From positions 10,025,884 to 10,038,383 of the forward strand of contig NC_091551.1 in NCBI RefSeq assembly GCF_042767895.1: DNA of 12,500 nt, given 5' to 3'. The notes beneath the pieces are model-generated. The model was not told where the DNA came from and searched no databases. It worked only from the letters and a program-made list of their open reading frames with translations. Shown here in pieces: positions 1-7,393 of this stretch. The first letter of the stretch is position 1. Each line of letters opens with the position of its first letter. Made by a program: the position numbers and the translations under genes. The stretch comes from Penaeus vannamei (lineage: Eukaryota > Arthropoda > Malacostraca > Decapoda > Penaeidae).

Positions 1-260
1 AAGTACGAGATAATCATATATTCTGGTAGAATTTCAAGCTGATGGTTATATATGCTTAGTAAATAATGCTTCCATTTCATTTGTTTACTGCGAATATCCA
101 ATCAAAATTTTGTATTAATGTCAAAGCAAACGCAAGTGCACAAACACATACGTAATATCTATGTGTATATCTATATGTACATACTCGTACATATGTGCAT
201 ATATATATAGATACACACATATATGTGTATACATATATATATATATAAGTAGTGTGTATA
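1..260. repeat. AT-rich simple sequence with alternating TA/TG/CA tract
   Basis: The first 120 bases are plain AT-rich sequence. From about 150 to 250 the DNA alternates purine and pyrimidine in mixed TA, TG and CA steps, ending in a (TA)n run. It includes a perfect 14-bp palindrome at 215-228 (acacatatatgtgt). This is a cryptic microsatellite, typical of invertebrate intergenic DNA. No gene is seen. Its mirror copy, if any, would lie beyond the right end of the window. Confidence 0.8.
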
Positions 261-295
261 TGGACAGAATAGCCTCACCCCCATGGGTCCCCCCC

Positions 296-414
296 CTATG
301 TACCTAACGTGTCATAACAGGAAGTGACCTAATGACTTCCGGAAGTAATTACCGTAATCGATTACGGGAAATCAGTAACCTTGACTAATGATGGAGAACA
401 CCCACACCTGAAGG
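296..414 (+). repeat. Array motif B, copy 1
   Basis: Begins ctatgtacctaacgtgtcat and ends cacacctgaagg. It carries a perfect 12-bp palindrome, acttccggaagt, at 335-346 and a perfect 16-bp palindrome, ccgtaatcgattacgg, at 352-367. It is the copy with the most intact palindromes. Confidence 0.85.
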
Positions 415-637
415 GGTGCCCCCCCCCCCTCCTCCCTTTCCTCTCCAAAACAACAACAATAATAATGAGAATACGAGAAAGAGGAAGAAGAAGAAGAAGA
501 GGAACAACAAACAAACATGGATCCTGTTGCCGCAGGTCAAACTGTCATCCTAAGAGCAGGTGTCACAGGTTCCACCACCCCAACCCCTCACCCAAAAACA
601 CCTTGGACACAGCAGCCTCACCCCCATGGGCCCCCCC

Positions 638-756
638 CTATGTACCTAACGTGTCATAACAGGAAGTGCCCTAATAACTTCCGGAAGTAATTACCGTAAT
701 CGATTATGGGAAATCAGTAACCGTGACTAATGATGGAGAACACGCACACCTGAAGG
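638..756 (+). repeat. Array motif B, copy 2
   Basis: Closely similar to copy 1. The 12-bp palindrome is intact at 677-688. The 16-bp palindrome has one change (gattatgg instead of gattacgg). Confidence 0.85.
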
Positions 757-1052
757 ATGCCCCCCTCCCTTTCCTCTCCAAAACAATAATAATAATAAGG
801 AGAATACGAGAAAGAGAAAGAAGAAGAGAAAGAAGATGAAGAAGTACAACAAACAAACATGCACCCAGCTGCCAACATTTCGGTACCCCACTCCTCCTCT
901 CTAGAGCAATAATGATAAGAGGAGAGGAAGAAGAATAAGAAGAAAAGGAAGAAGATGAAGACAGGAAGAAGTAGACAAACAAACTAACATGCATTATCCC
1001 CATACCCCAAACACGCTATGGACAGAATAGCCTCACCTCCATAAGTACCGCC

Positions 1053-1168
1053 CTATGTACCTAACGTGTCATAACAGGAAGTGCCCTAATGACTTCCGGA
1101 AGTAATTACTGTAATCAATTACTGAAAATATATAACCGTGACTAATGAGGGAGAATACGCTCACCTGA
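1053..1168 (+). repeat. Array motif B, copy 3
   Basis: The 12-bp palindrome is intact at 1092-1103. The second palindrome has decayed (actgtaatcaattactg) but still reads as an imperfect inverted repeat. Confidence 0.82.
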
Positions 1169-1601
1169 ATTCTGTCCTCTCCTCTCCAAAACAATAATAA
1201 TAATATTGAGAATGAAAGGCAGAAGAAAAAGGAAATTTGTACTCTGCTTACATAGGTCAAACTATCAACCTGAGAGCAAGTGTCACTGGTTCCACCTCCT
1301 CCTCCATTCCTGCAGGTCACAGGAAGAAGAAGATGAAGAAGAACAACAAACAAACACGGATCCTGTTGACACAGGTCAAACTATCATCTTGAGAGCAGGT
1401 GCCACAGGTTCCACCAACCCCCACCACCACCTCACCCAAAAACACCACGGACAAAATTATTCACCCCCATGGTGCCCTCTTACCCCATAACGTACGTACC
1501 TGACATAGGTCAAACTATCTAAGACCAGGTGTCACAGGATCTCCACCACCACACACCCCTTCACCCAAACACACCCTGCACATATTGGCTCACCACTATA
1601 G

Positions 1602-1720
1602 CTACCCCTTAACGTGTCACGACAGGAAGCAGGCCTAATGACTTCCGAAAGTAATCATCATAATCGATTACTGAAAATCAATAACCGTGACTAATGAGGG
1701 AGAATACGCACACCCGAAAA
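1602..1720 (+). repeat. Array motif B, copy 4 (inside the left arm)
   Basis: The most diverged copy. The first palindrome is acttccgaaagt at 1641-1652, with one change. The second is reduced to ataatcgattactg. It is mirrored exactly at 12173-12291. Confidence 0.8.
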
Positions 1721-2050
1721 ATGCCCTCTCCTCTCCAAAAACAATAATAATAATATTGAGAATGAAAGGCTGAAGAACAAACAAATATGCACCCTGCTGA
1801 CATGGGCCAAACTATCAACCTGAGAGCAGGTGCCACAGGTTCCACACCCTCCCCCTTTCCTGTAGGAAGAAGAGAAGAAGCAGACAAACAAACAAACAAG
1901 CACCAATCTGCAGGTGTTACAGGTGATTCACCCCTTCCAGCTTCCCCACATACCCCCTCACCAAAAGCAATGATAATGGCTATACCTCATGTCTCAACAT
2001 GTAAGAGGAAGAAGATGAATAGACAAACAAACAAACATGTACACAGCTGC

Positions 2051-2620
2051 TGACAGAGGTCAGGGTATTGATCCAATAATAGGTGTTACCTCCTACCCCC
2101 CCCCCCTCCTTCTCAGGTCGAAAGAGGGTCATTTCCGGCGTGAGTTAGGTCACATAGCTATTCATCGTGTTTAAGCTTGTAGCAAAACAAACTGCACAAT
2201 AGACCGATGGACAAATTAGCTCCCCCCCGCCACCCTCCGCAAGTACTAACTAAAGAGCTAATGCACCCACCAGCATTAGATTGCCATAGATGTGTGATCA
2301 AAGACATGGCTAATGAGCGTGAAATAATCAATAACCATACCTCACCCTGTTCCTCGCCCAAACACTGCGTAGCCACAGGTCATCAAAAGAGGGCAAAGAA
2401 ATACTCTTAGCTGCTCTCCGGATGCGATAAGGGTTAAGAATATTGATCTTGAGGGGGAGGGGTTGTGCGAGGTAAATGATCATGGGTATTGATCTGATAA
2501 TTATATTTAGCTTTCCATCGTGTCTGAAACACGTAAATTTAGCTTTAATTGCTAATGCACCCCAATAATAATAATACAATGCGATGAAAAGGATGACAAA
2601 AATCGCCATGTACTCAATAT
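2051..2620. other. Gene-free stretch with short repeats, left arm
   Basis: No supported gene. It contains a C11 run at 2096-2106, a 7-bp-stem hairpin at 2258-2279 (ctaatgc/gcattag around an 8-base loop), and an 18-bp motif, gggtattgatcYRataat, present at 2063-2080 and 2484-2501 (16 of 18 bases alike). A third shorter tattgatc lies at 2441. Open frames on both strands up to 93 codons have no recognisable domain. Mirrored at 11273-11842. Confidence 0.6.
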
Positions 2621-2623
2621 ACC

Positions 2624-2629
2624 TTTATT
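2624..2629 (-). terminator. AATAAA polyadenylation-type signal, left arm
   Basis: tttatt on the plus strand, so AATAAA on the minus strand, about 100 bases downstream of the small ORF stop. The hexamer is common by chance in AT-rich DNA. Its position behind the ORF is the only support. Confidence 0.3.
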
Positions 2630-2729
2630 ATCATCTTCAAATATACACTAGCACAAACAACTAGACATGCTTAAATCATACTTGGGCCATATGTCCATCC
2701 CCCGCGTCAACTAAAAACTAACATCTTCC

Positions 2730-2855
2730 TCATCGCTCATGACGATGATTACCGAGTTGCCACGAACGTCGCCTCTCCCGGGTGGGGTCGGGCGACATCG
2801 ATGAGTGCGAGAGGGTGTATTCCGGTAACGAGTATGAAAGTGCAACCACCTCCAT
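2730..2855 (-). CDS. Candidate 41-codon small ORF, left-arm copy
   Basis: I do not recognise this peptide. It begins MEVVALSYSLPEY, is serine-rich in the middle and ends in a basic tail (RERRRSWQLGNHRHER). The ATG has a near-ideal Kozak context (gccgtcgccATGG). The region is clearly richer in GC and CpG than its surroundings. Upstream on the same strand are an Inr-like TCAGT (2923-2927) and a TATA-like TATATT (2953-2958), and an AATAAA lies about 100 bases past the stop. A second frame is open over much of the same stretch (2711-2893), so openness alone is weak evidence. It could be a small intronless gene, the last exon of a larger gene, or chance. Confidence 0.25.
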   Translation of the reverse strand: MEVVALSYSLPEYTLSHSSMSPDPTRERRRSWQLGNHRHER

Positions 2856-2922
2856 GGCGACGGCGCTGCTATCTCGTCCCGAGGTGTAACCAAACAAGAA
2901 AAAGAATGCTATATTAACCAAC

Positions 2923-2958
2923 ACTGAGTTTTTAAGATGTTGATATTATACAAATATA
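2923..2958 (-). promoter_or_regulatory. TATA-like and Inr-like pair, left arm
   Basis: On the minus strand a TATATT (2953-2958) lies about 33 bases before the A of a TCAGT (2923-2927), the spacing expected of an animal core promoter with an arthropod-type initiator. No downstream promoter element is visible. Both motifs are short and could be chance. Confidence 0.2.
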
Positions 2959-2959
2959 A

Positions 2960-3875
2960 GGCATTTGGCAAAATCCAATTCTCACTCCATTTATGCATGC
3001 AAAAAATTCACTCGCAAAAAAACATACATGATAATTTTTATCACAAATGCGCAATATAACAAGGGAAGTCCTCACAAGAATAACAGAAATGACCTATCTT
3101 CGTGGGCGATTACTACCTTTGAGACCTCCACTCATCTTTTAACAAGTTATAGCAGTCGTTCTTATAGTGCCAATGATTCTTCACAATAACTATACAATTC
3201 AGCGAAAAGGATAATAAAGCTCTTGTTGCAGGCAATGTCTTTATAATGGCTTTCAGCCTTACACAAACGCACATCTTAACAGGCGACAATGCAATATAAG
3301 AAAATTTGAATCGAGTTTTAATCGACTTGAATTTAATACGCAAATATAAATGTGGCAACCACCTTCTCGCATATTTGTACATGTCGATGTGTCACATTTG
3401 CGAGATAATCATCCCGCCACACAACTGATACGACATTTCAAAACCTGCCCGTTCTCCTGTATATACAAGCAAGCTTGCGAAAATTTGTAAAAGTGCGAAT
3501 TATTTCATAAACTTGCTTGAGGGCATAAATTCAACCAAACTTTACTTCTCGATCTCCCGCAATCGTTTTTCTCACCTGCCCACAAATATGCGGTTAAAGA
3601 TCGAACTAAGTAACCTCTCCGTCGGCCTACTGTAATTAACTTTATCGGGAAACGCTCATCTAGACACCATTTTTAAAAAGTAATGCATAATTACCTTTGA
3701 TCAAAAAAATCCCTGTACAAAGAGAAACAACTATTTTTACACCGACATTGAATAAAACTTACTGCTCGACCTCTTCAATATTCTCTGATAAACTTAATAT
3801 TCATACATGTCACATTACGAAACACTGATATGTCTAAACATCCTCGGCTAAGATATAATGGTTCACTAATTAATT
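2960..3875. other. Gene-free AT-rich stretch, left arm
   Basis: No supported gene. Open frames at 2965-3189 (+) and 3113-3382 (-) overlap each other and have no recognisable domain. There is a 10-bp palindrome, gcaagcttgc, at 3469-3478. The rest is unremarkable AT-rich DNA, mirrored at 10018-10933. Confidence 0.5.
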
Positions 3876-4380
3876 CACTAATTGCCATAACAATGAAAAC
3901 TGTTGAAAGGTTCCTTAGAACAATTTATCTTTTAGAAAAGTGTATAAAAGAGAAGGTTTTAAGCAATTGTAATACATTTTTTTACGTTTTAGCCATAGGC
4001 TCTGTATCTAAATGAAGACGTTTTAGGATAAAATGATAAAACACGTTTGCCCTTCCTGTCATAGTTTTTATCATTTTACATGTATTACGCACATTTATGC
4101 ACCATATTTTAAGTAATGCATACATTTTCATCAAGTTACTCGCTAATTGTCGTAGCGACGAAAACCGTTAAAGGCCCCTATAAACCGTTTTCACCATCAA
4201 AATAAAAGAGAGAGAAAAAATGTAAAAAAGAAGAAGGTCAAGTAATCGTTCAAATACTATTTGCCGTTTTAGCAGCAGGTTCTTTATCAAAGCAAAGGAC
4301 TTTTATATGATATGAAACAGTTTAAGGATAAAATAACTCTTTTGTCATAGAGCTTTTATAATTTTACGTCTATTGAACAT
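3876..4380 (+). repeat. Old diverged tandem duplication, left arm
   Basis: The stretch 3876-4100 recurs in degenerate form at 4141-4380. Shared landmarks in order are cactaattgcc / cgctaattgtc; aaaactgttgaaagg / aaaaccgttaaagg; a purine-rich AAAAGAGA patch; acgttttagccatagg / gccgttttagcagcagg; aggataaaat; and gtcatag followed by TTTTA-rich sequence. The offset grows from 265 to about 300 bases, so indels have accumulated. The duplication is old and clearly predates the palindrome, since both arms carry it identically. Confidence 0.7.
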
Positions 4381-5033
4381 AGATAAATTCGCCTAAAACC
4401 GGGATTATCAACCAAGGATAAATTTACTCCAAAGGAGTAGAAAGTGTACATGACAGCCTCAATACAATAGGTCTTAGCAGCTATATATTTTCCATAATCA
4501 GCATATTACTTGCAAACAAAGGCACTTACTTTTTCTTTCTATGCGTCTGCATTAGACATTCCTGATTTTTACATGGCAGTAAAGGGGATGTGGCGAGCAA
4601 CATAGAGACAGGGAGGTAAATTATAGAGGAAAGGTTAAAATTACACACCTAAAAAGAAAAAGTGGCAACCGAAGCAATATCTTCATTACTTTTTCCATTA
4701 ATGGCAAGTAGAAAACATTCGTTTGGGGAAAAAAAAACGCTTAATGTCATAATAAGGAAGAGAAAAACGTCCTTTTACATAACTCGGAGGAAGAAAAAAA
4801 AAAGACTTTACTCAAATACAAGAACGACTGAAATATATATATATATATACATATGGGTGGAGCATATTTTTTGCAGGTCATGAAAATACAGGGCAAAACC
4901 ATTAAAACGTTCTCGCATTGCTGTCGTCTTTAACAGAAGACATGTATATTATCAGTAAAATAAGTTTCGTGCAATTGAATACATTTGTCTTTTCTGTAAT
5001 AATAATGCAAAAAGTCAATTTGCTCATTAATAC
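4381..5033. other. Gene-free AT-rich stretch, left arm
   Basis: Nothing recognisable as a gene. It holds homopolymer runs (A9 near 4739, A10 near 4794) and an (AT)8 microsatellite. The frame at 4662-4883 is lysine-rich because of A runs and ends in a translation of the AT repeat. The homopolymers have equal length in both arms, in contrast to the run at 5215. Mirrored at 8860-9512. Confidence 0.5.
4833..4848. repeat. (AT)8 microsatellite, left arm
   Basis: Eight AT units, the same number as in the right arm (9045-9060). Equal length at a fast-mutating locus implies very recent duplication or active homogenisation. Confidence 0.9.
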
Positions 5034-5057
5034 TACTAATGTCTTATTCCTTTAAAG

Positions 5058-5149
5058 ATGTCCTCCTAAACAGTGATGATGCTTTGTCCAATATACAGAT
5101 GATGGAAGACCTTACACAGACGGCTGAGAATACCGCGACTCGTATGCTG
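5058..5149 (+). other. Exon-like 92-bp segment, left arm
   Basis: Preceded by a branch-point-like tactaat, a pyrimidine stretch and an AAAG acceptor, and followed by a strong donor-like CTG|GTGAGC. The open frame through it begins VLLNSDDALSNIQMM and continues as an acidic, amphipathic helix-like peptide of about 30 residues. I do not recognise it. The frame upstream opens at ATG 5039, and downstream it runs into the CAAA microsatellite. The donor is buried in the stem of a hairpin. No partner exon was identified in the window, so this may be chance. Confidence 0.25.
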
Positions 5150-5175
5150 GTGAGCTATTGGTCTCGCCAGCATAC
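5142..5175. repeat. Hairpin with 13-bp stem, left arm
   Basis: gtatgctggtgag (5142-5154) pairs with ctcgccagcatac (5163-5175) with a single T-G wobble, around an 8-base loop (ctattggt). The last loop base, 5162, is one of only two substitutions between the arms. Confidence 0.8.
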
Positions 5176-5189
5176 TAGGCGAAAAAAAA

Positions 5190-5223
5190 CAAACAAACAA
5201 ACAAACAAACAAACAAAAAAAAA
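5190..5223. repeat. (CAAA)7 microsatellite with A9 run, left arm
   Basis: Seven CAAA units followed by nine A. An A8 run precedes it. The right arm has the same seven units but ten T, which gives the only length difference between the arms. Confidence 0.95.
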
Positions 5224-5224
5224 C

Positions 5225-5762
5225 AGAAGTACTCGTCTCGACTCCATTCGTGAAGAATTGCTTGGTTAATGAATATCTAGCCTTTAAATCGCACCCTTTC
5301 AGTCATTTGAGCAAGGTAAAGCCACCATGTTCTAGATAGGCAGAATGACACACCTCTTTGCTGGTCCTCGTAGCACATCCTTCTACACGCCTGTTCGTTC
5401 CGCTAGTTCACGCAGTCTGCTTCCCCTATCAAACATGCCATACCTTGTTGGTGGATCTTATCCTGGCCCCTCCCCCTCGACTATATGAGATGGTCAAGAA
5501 AAAAGTATTGATTTTGATCATAAATGTAGGTATAACATGACTTCACACGGCACTGAATATGTATCTCCAAGACTTGATATGTATTTGGCGATGTGTGTAA
5601 TCATACGAGTATCGAGCTTGGAGGTCCCTTGTGAAGAAAACGCAACGATTTTATAAAACCGTAAGACAGTAATATTTCTTGATAAGTATTTAAAAATACT
5701 AATAACCCATATGGTTGGTTGGAAAGAAGGGTAACAAATTGTCGAAACCATATCTCAGAAAC
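5225..5762. other. Gene-free stretch, left arm
   Basis: No supported gene. Open frames at 5358-5540 (+) and 5518-5751 (-) are 60 and 77 codons and show no recognisable domain. A cccctccccctc patch at about 5466 also occurs, reverse-complemented, near 2450. Mirrored at 8130-8667. Confidence 0.45.
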
Positions 5763-5783
5763 GAATTAGTTGCCAACTAATTC
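5763..5783. repeat. 21-bp palindrome with single central base, left arm
   Basis: gaattagttg, then c, then caactaattc: ten perfect pairs around one base. The short centre favours a protein-binding dyad or cruciform seed over an RNA hairpin. Confidence 0.85.
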
Positions 5784-6103
5784 CATCGTTTTACTTCTCT
5801 TTCCTCGCAATTCATCTTCCTTTCCGCACACAGATACACGATGATAGGAGATGACTTGCAGTTTTTTCTGAGATGGCACCTCCGACATCGGTTACGGAAG
5901 TGTCCTTTGTTGAAAAGAGCATTTACATAGAGGTTTATGAATATTAACCTCATCCGAGTCATTCCATAATCATAGTTTCTCAAAATTTATTACGTAAAAA
6001 TATGTCATCATTCCTGTATGACAAACCTTGCTTACCTATAATGTCAATAGTTTCATAAAACTTTGTTGTATAACGAAGAAATTAACAACATTACTAAAAA
6101 AAA
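5784..6103. other. Gene-free stretch, left arm
   Basis: No supported gene. The minus-strand frame at 5777-5983 has a few Cys and His residues (CRRCHLRKNC), but their spacing does not fit a known zinc-binding motif. AT-rich elsewhere. Mirrored at 7789-8108. Confidence 0.45.
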
Positions 6104-6257
6104 GTGCCTCAGAAAGGATTTTCATTCAGCAGATAAACGGTTTATCACCCACCTCTGCGAAAGAGGTGCGTAATAGTGTGAATTATTTATAACAAACAAG
6201 GGTGCCTGAGAAAAAGAATTTTCATTCAGCAGATAAACTGTTTGTTATCACCCACCT
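6104..6257 (+). repeat. Pair of short direct repeats, left arm
   Basis: A 51-bp unit at 6104-6154 (from gtgcctcag, through ttcattcagcagataaac, to cacccacct) recurs as a 56-bp unit at 6202-6257. The first unit contains a perfect gataaac-g-gtttatc palindrome (6132-6146). In the second it is broken by a GT insertion. A 6-bp-stem hairpin (acctct/agaggt) follows at 6151-6167. It may be the degraded edge of a small mobile element, which I do not recognise. Confidence 0.75.
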
Positions 6258-6337
6258 TCGACTTGTTTGTTCAGAGTATATTACTCCCTGTAATACTAGC
6301 TGCGGCTTAAACAAGGCATATTACTATACGTTTATTT

Positions 6338-6530
6338 CCGCACGCGTCGCACTCAGCGCCGGCGTTGCTGCGCGCGAGAAGTACAAACGCCCGCGACACC
6401 GACGGCTCGCGGCGGCTGCGGCGGCGGCGGCGGCGACTGCGGAAAGTAAAGACGCATGCGACGACCGCGGAGGAGGCGGAGGCGGCGGCGGAGGCAGCGG
6501 GCGGGCGTCTCGGGGAGGAAGGGCGGCGGG
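6338..6530 (+). other. CpG-dense GC island with (GCG)n, inner end of left arm
   Basis: An abrupt switch from AT-rich DNA to GC-rich, CpG-dense sequence, with six GCG units at 6418-6435 and a GGA/GGC-rich tract from 6469. One frame reads through as an arginine/lysine patch, poly-alanine and then poly-glycine (within 6202-6588), but the other frames and the opposite strand are also open, as expected for trinucleotide repeats. It resembles a CpG-rich promoter or first-exon region of an animal gene. No ATG in good context or clear donor defines a gene. The frame at 6202 begins with GTG, so its start is not credible in a eukaryote. Confidence 0.7.
6499..6530 (+). other. G-quadruplex motif at the left-arm breakpoint
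   Basis: Five G runs of three or more (6499-6501, 6503-6505, 6512-6515, 6521-6523, 6528-6530) with loops of 1, 6, 5 and 4 bases, which satisfies the standard G3 N1-7 rule. The last G run ends exactly at the last base of arm homology. Confidence 0.8.
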
Positions 6531-6610
6531 CGCTCTAGTTGCTACAATACATGGTATTTCTCAAGTTTTCGTGGGTAAAAACATGTAAATGTTTTAAAAT
6601 TTTAATTTTT

Positions 6611-6730
6611 TTTATGAACTTTATGTAGGTTACCCTTCGATGTCAAAGATAATATTTTAACAAAATTTTGGTGATGGACTTTATGTAGATAACCCTTCGA
6701 TGCCTAAAAGATTATTTTCAGTAATTTTTG
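6611..6730 (+). repeat. 60-bp tandem duplication in the spacer
   Basis: Units 6611-6670 and 6671-6730 are in register without gaps and match at 46 of 60 positions. Both contain actttatgtag and acccttcgatg. The divergence shows the spacer is older than the homogenised arms suggest. Confidence 0.85.
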
Positions 6731-6958
6731 AATTGTAATCAATAGATAAACCGTCTATGTCAGTCTCATTTACCCCAGGGAGCCAAATTTTACCCTAATA
6801 TACAGTTTGCAGGCCAGAGTCGACTCGACGGAACGACCATATGGTTGACGTAAAGCCGTAGGAGACAATAATAGAGTGTAAGTGATAATCTTAGATAACG
6901 AAGGACTGGCTTAATTAAAGATGTAAAACGGTCAATTGTAAGACTGAAATAGCAATGT

Positions 6959-7012
6959 CCCGCGGCCCGTCCTTGAGGATATGACCCTCGAGCAGCGTGT
7001 TTGACACCCCAC
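6959..7012. mobile_element. Possible degraded hAT-type transposon terminus
   Basis: Read rightwards, the stretch has a GC-rich cgcggcccg core and ends gtttgacacccc. This resembles the outward end of many non-autonomous hAT elements (cggcccgcggg inside, TTTGACACCCCTG at the tip). The final TG is missing. A weak candidate for the opposite end is cagggagccaaattt at 6776. I see no convincing 8-bp target duplication. This recognition is from memory of the family and is tentative. Confidence 0.25.
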
Positions 7013-7038
7013 GGCTGTGTCATCGTATACCTCCCACG

Positions 7039-7099
7039 TCGACTTACCTGTTCAGAGTGTGATTTTAACCCTGTAATATTAAAAGCAGGTTTGACAAGG
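7039..7099 (+). repeat. Diverged third copy of arm-edge sequence in the spacer
   Basis: Aligns to 6258-6316 of the left arm in the same orientation: 43 of 59 positions match with one 2-base gap. Shared blocks are tcgactt, tgttcagagt, ccctgtaata and acaagg. It is therefore an old duplicate from before the arms became nearly identical. Confidence 0.7.
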
Positions 7100-7361
7100 T
7101 TCTTGCAGAATAGAGCCTACTACTCAAAGGCAAAACACGGAGTACAAGTAGGTCTGGGATGGCAAGCGGGTCATCTGAACATGATTTCTTGGGCGTCTTT
7201 TTTCATGCCATTGGGTATTATGAAGAATCTTTATCAAAGACTAGAGTAGTCAACAAGATTTATTTGTATATAAAAGTGTTTTTCATTTCTACATAAGGAA
7301 GGTTGAAAAATATTTGAAAATGTAATAAGAGCAGGTTCTTAAAAGTTGCTCCAGTCCATCC

Positions 7362-7393
7362 CCCGCCGCCCTTCCTCCCCGAGACGCCCGCCC
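7362..7393 (-). other. G-quadruplex motif at the right-arm breakpoint
   Basis: The same motif on the minus strand, mirror of 6499-6530, abutting the spacer at 7361/7362. The G-rich strand continues with two more G into the spacer (7360-7361 are C on the plus strand). Confidence 0.8.

Larger units (their letters stand above)
260..2050. repeat. Composite interspersed minisatellite-like array
   Basis: Three motifs recur in irregular order. Motif A (about 44 bp, core caaactatcaacctgagagc) occurs at 533-576, 1253-1296, 1372-1415, 1506-1547 (with a deletion) and 1803-1846. Motif B (about 118 bp, with two palindromes) occurs at 296-414, 638-756, 1053-1168 and 1602-1720. Motif C is a purine-rich GAA/AAG tract running into acaaacaaacatg, near 480-518, 806-860, 920-990, 1325-1355, 1866-1900 and 2012-2040. 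Unit spacing is uneven (342, 415 and 549 bp between B copies), so this is a higher-order array that has expanded and decayed rather than a clean satellite. Open frames here are low-complexity translations of motif C and proline-rich junk. Only the part from 1393 has its mirror partner in the window. Confidence 0.85.
1393..6530 (+). repeat. Left arm of a giant inverted repeat (palindrome)
   Basis: This 5138-bp segment is the reverse complement of 7362-12500. I compared the two by eye along nearly the whole length and found three differences: C at 1579 against G (complement of 12314), T at 5162 against C (complement of 8731), and an A9 run at 5215-5223 against ten at 8669-8678. That is about 99.94% identity. 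Coordinates pair as 13893 minus position up to 5214 and 13892 minus position from 5224. The inner end is sharp: 6530 matches 7362 and the next base does not match. The outer end given here is only where the partner leaves the window, so the arm may extend left of 1393. No recognisable protein gene lies inside it. Confidence 0.98.
6531..7361. other. Unique 831-bp spacer of the palindrome
   Basis: This is the only part of the window between the two arms. It starts where the GC island breaks into unrelated sequence (cgctctag) and ends at the mirrored break. It holds a diverged 60-bp tandem duplication (6611-6730), a possible hAT-type transposon terminus (6959-7012) and a degenerate copy of arm-edge sequence (7039-7099). 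An 82-codon frame at 7001-7249 begins inside the transposon-like stretch and resembles nothing I recognise. The rest is AT-rich and featureless. A unique asymmetric spacer is expected of a genuine palindrome and less expected of a simple read-through hairpin artefact. Confidence 0.95.

Noticed and set aside
704..1353. Minus-strand ORFs with long Ser/Phe/Leu/Ile runs
   Set aside because: They are translations of GAA/AAG and AAT-type repeats in the array, with no domain; open frames are a by-product of composition.
296..1720. CRISPR-like array
   Set aside because: Units are too long, diverged and unevenly spaced, and the sequence context is eukaryotic.
5518..5751. 77-codon minus-strand ORF and its mirror at 8141-8374
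   Set aside because: No recognisable family, no Kozak or splice support; identity between the copies reflects the palindrome, not selection.
6202..6588. 128-codon poly-Ala/poly-Gly protein gene
   Set aside because: Start is GTG, residues follow GCG/GGC trinucleotide repeats, and several frames on both strands are open across the island.
7001..7249. 82-codon ORF in the spacer
   Set aside because: It starts inside the hAT-like stretch and overlaps the relic repeat at 7039-7099; no recognisable motif, no promoter or polyadenylation context beyond chance.
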